Shown here: positions 8,177 through 16,177 of the stretch, piece after piece
Layout of the letters: every line of letters starts with the position of its first letter
Numbering within the stretch: the first letter of the stretch is position 1
Assembly: GCF_002407605.1 (NCBI RefSeq)
Contig: NZ_NXGV01000001.1
Coordinates: 447,226-511,225, forward strand
Length of the DNA: 64,000 nucleotides
Reading direction: 5' to 3'
DNA from: Marinobacter sp. ANT_B65
Lineage (GTDB): Bacteria; Pseudomonadota; Gammaproteobacteria; Pseudomonadales; Oleiphilaceae
Program-made: the position numbers and the translations under genes
The notes under the pieces: generated by a model
Database searches by the model: none
Seen by the model: only the letters and a program-made list of their open reading frames with translations
What the model was told of the DNA's origin: nothing

Positions 8177-9022
8177 TTAATCCAACTGCTCCCTAGTAAT
8201 GTCCGTTATTTTTGGATCAGTTTTTCCAAGTCGGAGAGCGGAGGCAAACTCCAGAGGTGTCCGATACCCCAAGGATGAATGCGGACGCTGCTCATTGTAA
8301 TCCTGTCACCAATTACTGATTTTCTCCCGGGCATGAGCAAGGTCACGGAACCAGTGCTCATTCAGGCACTCGTCCCGGAATTTCCCGTTGAAGCTCTCGA
8401 TGTAACCATTCTGCATCGGCTTTCCCGGCTGAATCAGCTTCAGTTCAACACCGTGGCGGTAGGCCCATTGATCGAGTGCTTTGCCAGTGAATTCCGGGCC
8501 CTGGTCAGTTCTGACGGCTTTGGGGTAACCTCGGAAGGCCGCAATGCCATCCAGGGTACGGACTACCTGTTCACCTGAGATGCCCATTGCCACGGGAATG
8601 TCGAGACATTCCTTGGTGAAATCATCCACGATCGTCAGGCATTTGATCCTGCGCCCGTTGGCCAGGGAATCCATCACGAAGTCCATGGACCACGTATGAT
8701 TCGGTGCCCCTGGCAACACCAGGGGCTGACGTTCCACCATCACGCCTTTGCGTCGCTTGCGTTTGCGGACAGCCAGGCCGGCCTCCCGGTAAAGCCGATA
8801 AACCTTCTTGTGATTCACCTCCGTACCCTCTCGACGCAGCAACTGGTGAACACGCCGATACCCAAACCTTCGGCGTTCGAACGCGATGGCTTTGATACGT
8901 TCCGTCAGTTCGCGATCTTCTGGAGAACGCTGAGACTGATAACGCATGGTTGCGCGGGATAACCCGACGAGTGAACAGGCTTTGCGCTCAGATATCGTTG
9001 TCTCTGACAGCATGGTGCGCAC
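8177..9022 (-). pseudogene. IS3 orfB transposase (DDE integrase), nonsense codon near C-terminus
   Basis: The 238 translated residues contain the HTH_21-like start ([18 protein letters not shown]) and the rve integrase core with [15 protein letters not shown] and [14 protein letters not shown], so all three catalytic acidic residues are present. Translation stops at TGA (8306-8308) after KISNW. The same frame then continues for 42 codons as QDYNEQRPHSSLGYRTPLEF, the normal family C-terminus, to TAA at 8177. The last fifth of the protein is therefore lost by one substitution. In IS3 elements orfB is made as an OrfAB frameshift product; activity of this copy is doubtful. Confidence 0.75.
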
Positions 9023-9045
9023 CGCCTCGCGCTTGTTCCCGACGG

Positions 9046-9315
9046 TCAGTACTTTCGGTTGAGAGCCGCCTTCAGAGCTTCTGCATCAAGCATGGACTCG
9101 GCCAGCAATTTCTTGAGCCGGGCATTCTCTTCCTCCAGGGCCTTCAGCCGACGTGCTTCAGAGACTTCCAGGCCGCCATATTTCTTGCGCCAGGTGTAAA
9201 AGGTTGCGTCTGAGATGTTGTACTTCCGGCACAGCTCTTTGACCGGCAGGCCAGCCTCGGCTTCCTTCAGAATGGGTATGATCTGTTCTTCGGTGAATCG
9301 CTTCTTCATGTTCAT
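9046..9315 (-). CDS. IS3 orfA (helix-turn-helix plus leucine zipper)
   Basis: This 89-residue protein starts [19 protein letters not shown] and has the typical helix-turn-helix ([20 protein letters not shown]) followed by a heptad region ([15 protein letters not shown]). It is full length for the IS407-like group and would bind the IS ends and supply the N-terminal part of OrfAB. orfB begins about 24 bases after its stop in another frame, and the frame of orfB is open across the junction ([15 protein letters not shown]), as expected for programmed frameshifting. Confidence 0.8.
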   Translation of the reverse strand: MNMKKRFTEEQIIPILKEAEAGLPVKELCRKYNISDATFYTWRKKYGGLEVSEARRLKALEEENARLKKLLAESMLDAEALKAALNRKY

Positions 9316-9377
9316 CGTCCTCTCTGGTGATGAACATTACTAAGATCACGATGGATTAGAAAGTTGGGAGCAGGTCA

Positions 9378-9434
9378 AGCCACCTGTTTGACGGCTTCAA
9401 TTTTGAATTCTTCGGTGTAGCGTGGGTTGCTCAT
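9378..9434 (-). pseudogene. Second IS3-family orfA remnant
   Basis: The minus strand reads MSNPRYTEEFKIEAVKQVA and is cut by the end of the IS3 element at 9377. This is the N-terminus of a different IS3 orfA. The complete IS therefore inserted into, or recombined with, an older IS. Confidence 0.6.
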
Positions 9435-9476
9435 TGAACCTCCTGGATACCTTGATTATAAGGCCTGGAGGTGTCT

Positions 9477-9711
9477 ATGAAACTAGGGGCGATTCAGAAT
9501 GCCGTGGAGGGCTGGTTTGGTCAGTTGGAACGCCGCGCTTTATACCGTGGAATTTTTACCAGTGTCCGCGAACTGAAGAAGGCGATTCGCCGCTTTATCC
9601 AAATTCATAATGAGAAGCTGGCAAAGCCGTTCCGCTGGCACAAAAGCGCGGAATCGATTATGACGTCAGTGACGCGAGCAAAGCTGAGCGCGATTGATAA
9701 TAAACAAATGG
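9477..9711 (+). pseudogene. IS630-family transposase C-terminal remnant
   Basis: The frame contains VEGWFGQLERRALYRGIFTS and later KPFRWHKSAESIMTSVTRAK, which is the C-terminal end of IS630-type DDE transposases, after the catalytic residues. The N-terminal three quarters are absent. After IDNK the frame runs on into the 3' end of the oppositely oriented DUF6795-like gene and has no further meaning. Confidence 0.65.
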
Positions 9712-9728
9712 ATTACCCAGATGGAACG

Positions 9729-10262
9729 CTAGTCCCAGCGGCATATACTGAAAGCGGCGTGGGAAAAGCTAGGGTGTTCGTAATTGCTGAACGCAAACTC
9801 CATTTCAGGTGTGGTCAGATCACAATTTAGCGCCGCTAACTTCTCGGCAACCGCTCGGTGCGGCCCAAATTCATCGGTTAAGTACCAAAGCAAGTATTTC
9901 TCGCCTTCGTAGACCAAACTGATGACTTGGCGAATTCTTGTTTCGTCAAAGAGCTGTCCTGGGCGTCTGGATTTGATGACTTTTTCTGGAAAACTGAACT
10001 GGCCGTTAGAGTCAGTTCGGGTTGTTTCTCCATAATTTTTGTCGTAATCGAGACTTCGGTATACCTCAACGTTTTCCAGAGGAACTCCGTTATTGCGGAC
10101 ACTTCCGTGCACCTCCGGGGAAAGGTGAACATCGTATTTCTTAAAAAATTGCGTTATCAGATCAAACATACCTGCATTGGCCTCGTGAGGAATAACAATG
10201 CTTGCGAGAAACAGCAAAGCTATAGCGGGAGGGAGAAGCAACGAGTGTGGTTTTATCGACAT
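9729..10262 (-). CDS. Secreted DUF6795-like protein, copy 2; candidate periplasmic immunity protein
   Basis: I start the gene at the ATG at 10262 because it gives a clean signal peptide (SLLLPPAIALLFLASIVIP, cleavage after EANA); the longer frame upstream has no family resemblance. The mature part (about 148 residues) begins GMFDLITQFFKKYDVHLSPE and has a short beta-rich carboxypeptidase-regulatory-like segment (SVRNNGVPLENVEVYRS, TRTDSNGQFSFPEK). It is a close paralogue of the gene at 12060-12593, and together they bracket the lipase gene. A periplasmic partner for a lipase effector is a reasonable inference, as T6SS lipases are usually met by periplasmic immunity proteins. Confidence 0.65.
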   Translation of the reverse strand: MSIKPHSLLLPPAIALLFLASIVIPHEANAGMFDLITQFFKKYDVHLSPEVHGSVRNNGVPLENVEVYRSLDYDKNYGETTRTDSNGQFSFPEKVIKSRRPGQLFDETRIRQVISLVYEGEKYLLWYLTDEFGPHRAVAEKLAALNCDLTTPEMEFAFSNYEHPSFSHAAFSICRWD

Positions 10263-10296
10263 GCTTACTACCAGTGGTGAACGCCTTGATTTCTGT

Positions 10297-10851
10297 CTAA
10301 TCGGCGTGATACTCGGCATTGATATCAGAAAGGCTATAGGTTGGTGAACGCAATTTGATTTTGAGGTCTTCGTCAAAACAGAGTAGTGGCGAGCGTGACC
10401 AGACACGAACCGCCCACTTACCAGTTAGCACAAATGACCCCTGACATTGTGTGTACCCGTTGGCTTGGAAACTCTGAGACCAGAGAGTGTTTCCGATATA
10501 GCGCCCCATAAATACGCATAAAACACCTAATACAATCAAGGTACTAAGAGGCTTTAGCCAATGCCGGTCAAACTGAGTGCTTCTCCGGCCAATTACACCA
10601 ATCCAAATGCCATAAAGGCCAAATACAAAGAGCGCTACTAGCAGCAAAGGAACACCGTAAAATGCAGAAATACCGGTATCCTCCACTAATATTGCTGCAT
10701 TTTCGGCCAGCCAGATGTCGTATTGTTGATGGGTCTCCGCTATTCCCCATATCGCAAAAATAACTAATGCAATGGTTAATGAAAGGAAAAATAGGCCGCC
10801 AAGAAAGGCGACCTTCCGATCTGTTCGCGGCTGCTGTTGATCAGGTTTCAC
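10297..10851 (-). CDS. Multi-pass membrane protein encoded with the lipase
   Basis: The GTG start at 10851 overlaps the lipase stop codon (GTGA), so the two are translationally coupled. The 184 residues have three hydrophobic segments (FLGGLFFLSLTIALVIFAIW, VPLLLVALFVFGLYGIWIGV, STLIVLGVLCVFMG) and a C-terminal tail of about 55 residues with two Cys. I do not recognise the family. The coupling suggests a role in lipase handling or protection, either a second immunity factor or an accessory membrane protein. Confidence 0.65.
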   Translation of the reverse strand: MKPDQQQPRTDRKVAFLGGLFFLSLTIALVIFAIWGIAETHQQYDIWLAENAAILVEDTGISAFYGVPLLLVALFVFGLYGIWIGVIGRRSTQFDRHWLKPLSTLIVLGVLCVFMGRYIGNTLWSQSFQANGYTQCQGSFVLTGKWAVRVWSRSPLLCFDEDLKIKLRSPTYSLSDINAEYHAD

Positions 10852-12020
10852 AGTTCTTTGAGAGCCTGTTTCACAACGCGGTAAAGCACGTTTTTGGTTT
10901 GGTCAAACACCCATTTGATAAATTGGTAAGTGAGGCTCACAACATCGACCGTTAACTTCCCAGCGAACACCAGCATATGCCCCAGCAATCCGGCAGTCTG
11001 CTCGGCAAAGCGAACAGATGCCTTGGCGACTTCCTCCAACGTGCGAGCAACTAAGTCGTAAAAGGTAAGGGTTGTACCAATGCCAGCCTGAACAAGAACT
11101 ATATGGTAGTAACCCGCATCTTTTAGCAGTGTTATTAACGCCGCGCCGATCTTGTCGGCCCACAAGGTGCTAAAAGAAGCTTGGTAGCGGTCTTGGTATT
11201 TTAGTCGGACGGGTTGATTGAGAAAGTTGTTAGAGCTCTTCTGTAAACCCTTCCAGCCATTGCTTTTAGCTGTATTTCGATAGCCCGGATTTGCATCTAG
11301 CCCCATGCCATGTGCATGTTTGCTGATGCCTTGGCCTCCGTCGAGCCGGAATTCGCTGCCATTGTTCGGCGCATGGGTAAATGGCCAGAGCGGGACTTTG
11401 GGGACCGGGTCTGCACCATGGGTGCAGCGGTAAATTTTCTCGCATCCGAAAGTCGACTTTTCGGCAAAACCGTTCAGGCCTACGCGCGGCGCTCCAAACG
11501 TATATAATTTAACAGATTTTTTATAGCGTATTCGAACCCATTCCGCAGCCAATCCTGCCAGGGCTCCGCCCAGACTATGGCCTACGCAATGCACTGTGCC
11601 GTGGCCTGTGTTGCTGATTCTCGGTGTTAAGATTCTTTCCAGGGCTGGCTTCATGCTTTCGAAGGTATCGTTGAAGCCTGCGTGAACCGTCGAGCCGTTG
11701 TAGCCTACAGACACCCCGACGTTTCCATTTGTAAGCCAGTCTTGTGCGGTTCGGGTTCCACGAACGGCAATTACATGATCATTTTTGAATGCAGCATTTT
11801 TACCTTCTCCAACCAAAGCAAAGCCTGAGGATTTCTGGAAGAATCCAAAAAAGCCTCCCGAAACCCCATGGATAGGGCCACGAGAAAGATCGAAATCGAA
11901 GACGTTGTCGACTTCCATGCCACCAGTAAACAGCCGATAGTCGCCCGCGATGTTTGCTTCCCGGATCTGGTAAACCAAATCTGCCAGTTCAGAGGCAATT
12001 CTCGGAGATAGTGTTGCCAT
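10848..12020 (-). CDS. Class 3 lipase, candidate antibacterial effector
   Basis: This 390-residue protein has the alpha/beta-hydrolase lipase_3 layout: oxyanion region VIAVRGTRTAQDWLTN, the nucleophile elbow GHSLGGALAGLAAEW near residue 150, FGAPRVG, and a likely catalytic Asp in HGADPVPKVP with a His further on. There is no signal peptide, and the C-terminal third is helical and partly hydrophobic. It lies in a minus-strand cluster between two secreted DUF6795-like paralogues and upstream of a coupled membrane protein, with a PAAR scrap on the same strand. That context fits a T6SS phospholipase (Tle-like) with immunity genes. An ordinary intracellular lipase is the alternative. Confidence 0.75.
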   Translation of the reverse strand: MATLSPRIASELADLVYQIREANIAGDYRLFTGGMEVDNVFDFDLSRGPIHGVSGGFFGFFQKSSGFALVGEGKNAAFKNDHVIAVRGTRTAQDWLTNGNVGVSVGYNGSTVHAGFNDTFESMKPALERILTPRISNTGHGTVHCVGHSLGGALAGLAAEWVRIRYKKSVKLYTFGAPRVGLNGFAEKSTFGCEKIYRCTHGADPVPKVPLWPFTHAPNNGSEFRLDGGQGISKHAHGMGLDANPGYRNTAKSNGWKGLQKSSNNFLNQPVRLKYQDRYQASFSTLWADKIGAALITLLKDAGYYHIVLVQAGIGTTLTFYDLVARTLEEVAKASVRFAEQTAGLLGHMLVFAGKLTVDVVSLTYQFIKWVFDQTKNVLYRVVKQALKEL

Positions 12021-12059
12021 ATAAGTTCCTTTTATATGCGTTCATGTGTCTGATTAATG

Positions 12060-12593
12060 CTAGTCCCAGCGACATATCGTGGCAGCAGCATGATTGAAAT
12101 CTGGATGTTCAAGGTTTTTGAAGACAACCACCGTTTCAGGTGTGGTCAGATCGCAATTCAGTGTTCCTAGCCGCTCGGTAATTGCCTGGGATGGCCCGGC
12201 TTCACCGGTCAAGTACCAGAGCAGGTATTTTTCGCCTTCATAGGTCAACCCTACTATTTGCCGGATTCTCGTTTCGTCGAAGAGTTTCCCGGGGCGTCTG
12301 GATTTGATCACTTTTTCCGGGAAGCTGAACCGACCATTTGAGTCGGTTCTGACTCTATCGACGTACTCTTTGTCGTAATCAAGAGTTCGGTAGACCTCAA
12401 TGTTTTCCAGAGGAATTCCGTTGTTGCTGACACTTCCGTGCACCTCCGGGGACAGATGGACATCGTATTTCTTAAAGTATTGCGTTATCTGATCAAACAT
12501 ACCTGCATTAGCCTCATGAGGAATAACAAAGCTTGCAAATAGCAGCAAAGCTATAGCGGGACGGAGAAGCAATGAGTGTGATTTTGTCGACAT
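12060..12593 (-). CDS. Secreted DUF6795-like protein, copy 1; candidate periplasmic immunity protein
   Basis: This 177-residue protein has a signal peptide (SLLLRPAIALLLFASFVIP, EANA) and the same mature domain as the copy at 9729-10262; DNA similarity continues about 55 bases upstream of both start codons. It is first in the minus-strand cluster, 40 bases before the lipase. Upstream, 12594-12911 has no intact gene; the minus strand there carries a short frame (RSDLQALKNQYLAEYHANQ) that reads into the start of this gene and looks like the 3' remnant of another gene. Confidence 0.65.
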   Translation of the reverse strand: MSTKSHSLLLRPAIALLLFASFVIPHEANAGMFDQITQYFKKYDVHLSPEVHGSVSNNGIPLENIEVYRTLDYDKEYVDRVRTDSNGRFSFPEKVIKSRRPGKLFDETRIRQIVGLTYEGEKYLLWYLTGEAGPSQAITERLGTLNCDLTTPETVVVFKNLEHPDFNHAAATICRWD

Positions 12594-12650
12594 GCTTACT
12601 ACCAGCTGTGAACGCCTTAATCTCTGTCTGGTTGGCGTGATACTCGGCTA
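12060..12650 (-). repeat. Duplicated block (partner at 9729-10313)
   Basis: The DUF6795-like gene and roughly 55 bases upstream are repeated on both sides of the lipase/membrane-protein pair. The upstream part of each copy includes the last codons (AEYHA) of whatever gene preceded it. The two copies differ at many positions, so the duplication is not recent. Confidence 0.7.
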
Positions 12651-12911
12651 GGTACTGGTTTTTCAATGCTTGGAGATCGGAGCGTTTCCCGAAGAGGGAG
12701 CACGGATATAATGGAGAGGGATTTCGGGCAGTTCATCGGCAACATATCCTATGTTGAATTTTGCCACACTTGAAAGCGGGCCATCCTTGAAAGCACGTTG
12801 GGAATGCTTAGTCGAGATCAAGCTACTTGAAATAAAAAAGAATCTCAACACCCCAATTGGCTCTGTGCATACCGGGAATATGCCTTGGAAAAGGCATCGG
12901 GTAAATCCTGC

Positions 12912-14093
12912 CTAATCAGCCCACTGCCACGGCGGCGCATCCAACAGTCCTTGTCCCTGAATGATGGTTTCACCAAGCTCCTTGTTCAGCGCAATAGAAT
13001 TACACTCACTGTCTTCTTCCAGCGTGGCCACCAGTCTTGGGGCATGGGATACCACCCAAACCTGAGTCTCTCGCGATGCGCGGATAATCAGGCGACCGAG
13101 GGCTGGCAGAAGATCCGGGTGCAGACTGGTTTCGGGCTCGTTTAATACCAGCAGGGAAGGGGGCCGGGGCGTGAGCAAGGCGGCTACCAGAAGCAGGTAA
13201 CGAAGCGTACCATCCGAAAGCTCAGCCTGGTTCAGGGGGCGCAAAAGTCCGTCCTGCAGTAACTGCAATACGAAGCGGTTTCCGGCGTCTGCGGTAAAGT
13301 TAATTGTTGCTCCCGGAAACGCATCTTCAATCGCGTCGTATAACGCCTGACGGTCGCCAATTTCATGGATGGTCCGCAATGCTGCGACCAGGCTGTGGCC
13401 GTCATGATCAAGCACCGGAGTGCGTGTTCCTATCTGCGGTGTGCGGATGATGGATTGCGGGTCGGTCCGGAACTGATCGTAGAAGCGCCAGTTGCGGATG
13501 GTTTGTCGAACGGCATGCACCTCTGGCACCGCTACCGGGTCGCTGATTTCGTTCAAGATGCTTTCGTACGAATTAAGGTGCGCGTTGTACACCTCCCACG
13601 TTCGGCCGGAGCGTACTTTCACCACGGGGCCTACGCGGTCGATCAAGTAGCTACTGGGTCTGCAAACATCGCCAACCCAAATGCACTCGCGCTTTATCTC
13701 CGGGTCGAATTGAAACATGGAGGGGTCTTGGTAGCCTGCAAACCCCTGTGGTGCTGGCATCCCAAGCGATATGGCGTAACCGAAGTCTTCGCCTACAAAA
13801 CCTAATCTCAGGCGAGGGTTTTGTTTTTTGGCGGAGCCTTGAACGGGTGCAGAACCCTCCTTCATGCCTTTGGTGAGTTGATCCGGCCCGGCCCAGAATG
13901 TGTAATCCAAACCGCCCTCTTGAGCAATCGATGAGATAAGGTTGCCTTTCGCGGTTTCTGCGAGTAACCGAAGCGACTTGTACAGGTTGGATTTGCCACA
14001 ACCGTTGGGCCCGGTAACTACATTGAGCCCCGCCAGGGGCGAGACAATACTCTTCAGGCTGCGGTAGTTGGATACTGCAAATGCTTTGATCAT
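12912..14093 (-). CDS. AAA family ATPase (RecF/OLD-like, no TOPRIM)
   Basis: This 393-residue protein opens with IKAFAVSNYRSLKSI and a Walker A GPNGCGKSN near residue 30. The ABC-like signature LSDGTLR and Walker B LLVLNEPETSLHPD lie in the last third, followed by a switch His in VVSHAPRL. This is the AAA_21/SMC-like architecture of predicted ATPases related to OLD, but there is no C-terminal nuclease domain. Members occur both as housekeeping proteins of unknown role and in defence clusters. It stands alone here, between the lipase cluster and an IS derivative. Confidence 0.75.
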   Translation of the reverse strand: MIKAFAVSNYRSLKSIVSPLAGLNVVTGPNGCGKSNLYKSLRLLAETAKGNLISSIAQEGGLDYTFWAGPDQLTKGMKEGSAPVQGSAKKQNPRLRLGFVGEDFGYAISLGMPAPQGFAGYQDPSMFQFDPEIKRECIWVGDVCRPSSYLIDRVGPVVKVRSGRTWEVYNAHLNSYESILNEISDPVAVPEVHAVRQTIRNWRFYDQFRTDPQSIIRTPQIGTRTPVLDHDGHSLVAALRTIHEIGDRQALYDAIEDAFPGATINFTADAGNRFVLQLLQDGLLRPLNQAELSDGTLRYLLLVAALLTPRPPSLLVLNEPETSLHPDLLPALGRLIIRASRETQVWVVSHAPRLVATLEEDSECNSIALNKELGETIIQGQGLLDAPPWQWAD

Positions 14094-14212
14094 ACGCCCG
14101 AACTCAATGATGGCTGACTGAGCATGAAAGCGCCTTCATACTCCGGTAGGGGGTAATGTTACGCGAAAAACGATCAGGCGACGGCCCTTCGCTTTTGCAT
14201 CTATTGGCGTGC

Positions 14213-14571
14213 TGTAATCCCCCCCCAGAAAATAATCGAGGTTTTGAGTAGAGATTTTTACAATGATCGCAAAAGGAGCGACAGATGAAGAAGTCTCGAT
14301 TCAGCGACAGCTAAATCATGGCAACCTTGAAGCAGTACGAAGCCGGGGTTCCGGTTGCCGAGCTGGCTTGAGCGCTTCAACCGCACAGCATGAATGGTTG
14401 GATCTGCACCAGTTCAACAGCGTTCCCCATGCCCGGTTATTAGCCACGCAATGGCTGTGGCAATACAATAACGAACGACCAAATATAGCGATTGGAGGCA
14501 TCCTTCCAGCCAGGCGGCGAAAGGCAGCTTAACCCTCTGCTCAAAAGGGTGGTTAAAATGGGGGGATTACA
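14213..14571 (+). mobile_element. Internally deleted IS3-family element (359 bp, MITE-like)
   Basis: Inverted ends TGTAATCCCCCC are visible at 14213 and, on the other strand, ending at 14571. Inside, the frame from 14285 starts MKKSRFSDS then a stop and IMATLKQYEAGVPVAELA, the N-terminus of an orfA. The second half encodes EWLDLHQFNSVPHARLLATQ, then WLWQYNNERPNIAIGG, the C-terminus of an orfB. The middle of the element, including the catalytic core, is deleted, so it can only move with help from a full-length relative. Confidence 0.65.
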
Positions 14572-14604
14572 CAACATACCCGCGTCAACCAGTCACGTCG
14601 CTGT

Positions 14605-15441
14605 ATGGTAAGCAATCAAAGTACACCAGATGGAGTTTTCGTGATTCCGTGTCAAAAACAACTGCCCATGATTCTGGCTTTTGGCTGGATGTCGGTTGCC
14701 AGCGCTGATGAAGATTGTCTGGCGTCAGCCCAGACGGACCTGGAACGTATTTACTGTGAGGTTGTGGCGCGTGGTGGTGCGGGCCTGCCTTCTATGATGG
14801 ATTTCAGGCGTAATGATTCAAGGGTGCAGGCGCTCTTGTTGCGTCAGCCGGCCAGGAGTCTGGGGCTGACATTGCCTGAGGTTTCCGCCATTCCTGAACC
14901 AGAGGTGGCCAGGCAAACAGAGGAGCCCGCGAAAGAATCCGGCTCTGAGCTTGCGATTACCCGAGTGTTGGCGGGTTGCCAATTGCAGGAAGAACTCATT
15001 CAGTGTCCGGGCGTGGCCTATGAACTGGCAGCTAATCGTTCACTGGAAACATTGGACGACGGCGTTCTGGAACCGGGTAATCGCCTTGGAATAGTGCCTT
15101 TCGATGGTGAGCGTAATGATGATGAAGCCGTACGAACCTATCTTTCGGCCGCCTATGATCGTTACATTCCCCAAATGCTGGCCATTGGCCTTGGCGCGAA
15201 TACCATGAGCTTTACGGCGTTTCACAACGCCTTTCATACTCTGGAAAGCGGCGGCGTTGATTTTTCCGAGCGCATGGAAAAGACCTACGAGCTGCTCAAA
15301 CAGGATCGAAAAACTCTGGGCTTGAAGGCCCGTTATCACAATGAGTTGCCAGAAAGCCTGTCTCTGTGTGAAACCATCAATCGCGACGTTATTGTGTGCG
15401 ACAACGTTAGGACCAACTGGGTTTTTGTCCGGGCGGATTAA
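14605..15441 (+). CDS. Hypothetical exported protein
   Basis: The frame gives 278 residues; the mature part seems to begin near ADEDCLASAQTDLERIYCEV after a poor signal-like stretch (LPMILAFGWMSVASA). The start is uncertain: ATG 14605, GTG 14641 and ATG 14668 are all possible. The first DECLA...YCEV pattern and the later Cys residues (AGCQLQEELIQCPG, SLCETINRDVIVCD) suggest disulphides in the periplasm. I do not recognise the family. It is flanked by an IS derivative on the left and by the convergent response-regulator gene on the right. Confidence 0.6.
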   Translation: MVSNQSTPDGVFVIPCQKQLPMILAFGWMSVASADEDCLASAQTDLERIYCEVVARGGAGLPSMMDFRRNDSRVQALLLRQPARSLGLTLPEVSAIPEPEVARQTEEPAKESGSELAITRVLAGCQLQEELIQCPGVAYELAANRSLETLDDGVLEPGNRLGIVPFDGERNDDEAVRTYLSAAYDRYIPQMLAIGLGANTMSFTAFHNAFHTLESGGVDFSERMEKTYELLKQDRKTLGLKARYHNELPESLSLCETINRDVIVCDNVRTNWVFVRAD

Positions 15442-15493
15442 TAGTCCCTGAGCAGTTCTATAACGTTGTGGAGATTTCGATGAACGGTTTGCC

Positions 15494-16177
15494 TTACACC
15501 ATCCGGTAGCGCCGTTCCGGCCTGCCAATGCTGCCATAGCTGACTTCGGCCACTAGCGTGCCGGTTCCGGTCATGTATTCGAGATAGCGTCTTGCGGTCG
15601 TGCGCGATGCACCCATAGCGCTGCCCACTTCCTCTGCACTCCAGGGTTTGCCGTCGGCAATTAACTCCCGGATCTTGTCCAGGGTAATGACATCAATGCC
15701 CTTTGGCAGCCGGTGATGGCTGTCGTTGCCTGTGTCGCCGGCCTTGCGCGGGAGCAGGGCGTCTACTTCGTCCTGTCCCAGGTGTTTGAGTGCTGACAGG
15801 CGCGCAAGGTGATCACTGTAGCGGTTGATGGCTTCTTCCAGGCGCTCGAACACCAGCGGCTTCAGAATGTAGTCAAACACTCCGCCACGCAGGGCTGTGC
15901 GCAGTGTTTCCACCTCTTTGGCGGCGGTAATCAGAATCACGTCGCTGGTGTTGTTGCCGGCTCGCAGTTCGCGCAATAAATCCAGACCGCTGCCGTCGGG
16001 GAAATACACATCCAGAAGGATCAGGTCCGGTTGCAGCACCTCGGCCTGCTCCCGGGCGTCGGCCAGGGTGTGTGCAATGCCGCAAAGTTCCACCTGGTCC
16101 AGGCGCTGGATAAAGCGGCGCTGGATTTCCGCAATCTGGCGGTCGTCTTCGGCGATCATCAGTCGGATGGGGGGCAC
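15494..16177 (-). CDS. Response regulator, CitB/DcuR family
   Basis: This 227-residue protein has an N-terminal receiver domain with the acidic pair EDD near residue 10, the phospho-acceptor in LILLDVYFPDG near residue 57 and the conserved Lys in ILKPLVF. The C-terminal part (KPWSAEEVGSAMGASRTTARRYLEYM) is the winged-helix output domain of the CitB/DcuR family. Its start overlaps the 3' end of the sensor kinase gene, so they form an operon. Together they are divergent from tctCBA and most likely control carboxylate uptake. Confidence 0.85.
   Translation of the reverse strand: MPPIRLMIAEDDRQIAEIQRRFIQRLDQVELCGIAHTLADAREQAEVLQPDLILLDVYFPDGSGLDLLRELRAGNNTSDVILITAAKEVETLRTALRGGVFDYILKPLVFERLEEAINRYSDHLARLSALKHLGQDEVDALLPRKAGDTGNDSHHRLPKGIDVITLDKIRELIADGKPWSAEEVGSAMGASRTTARRYLEYMTGTGTLVAEVSYGSIGRPERRYRMV

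Larger units (their letters stand above)
8160..9377 (-). mobile_element. IS3-family insertion sequence (IS407-like group), 1218 bp
   Basis: Imperfect terminal inverted repeats can be read at both ends: TGACCTGCCCCCAGTCTTTA from 8160 and, on the other strand, TGACCTGCTCCCAACTTTCT ending at 9377. Between them lie orfA and orfB in the usual overlapping-frame arrangement. The flanking four bases (ATTG on the left, AGCC on the right) do not match, so there is no visible target duplication. The left flank is a PAAR fragment and the right flank is a different IS3 orfA, so a deletion or recombination probably occurred after insertion. Confidence 0.8.

Noticed and set aside
9484..9830. Complete transposase gene at 9471-9830
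   Set aside because: Only the C-terminal part of an IS630 transposase is present, and the last 40 codons are antisense to the DUF6795-like gene.
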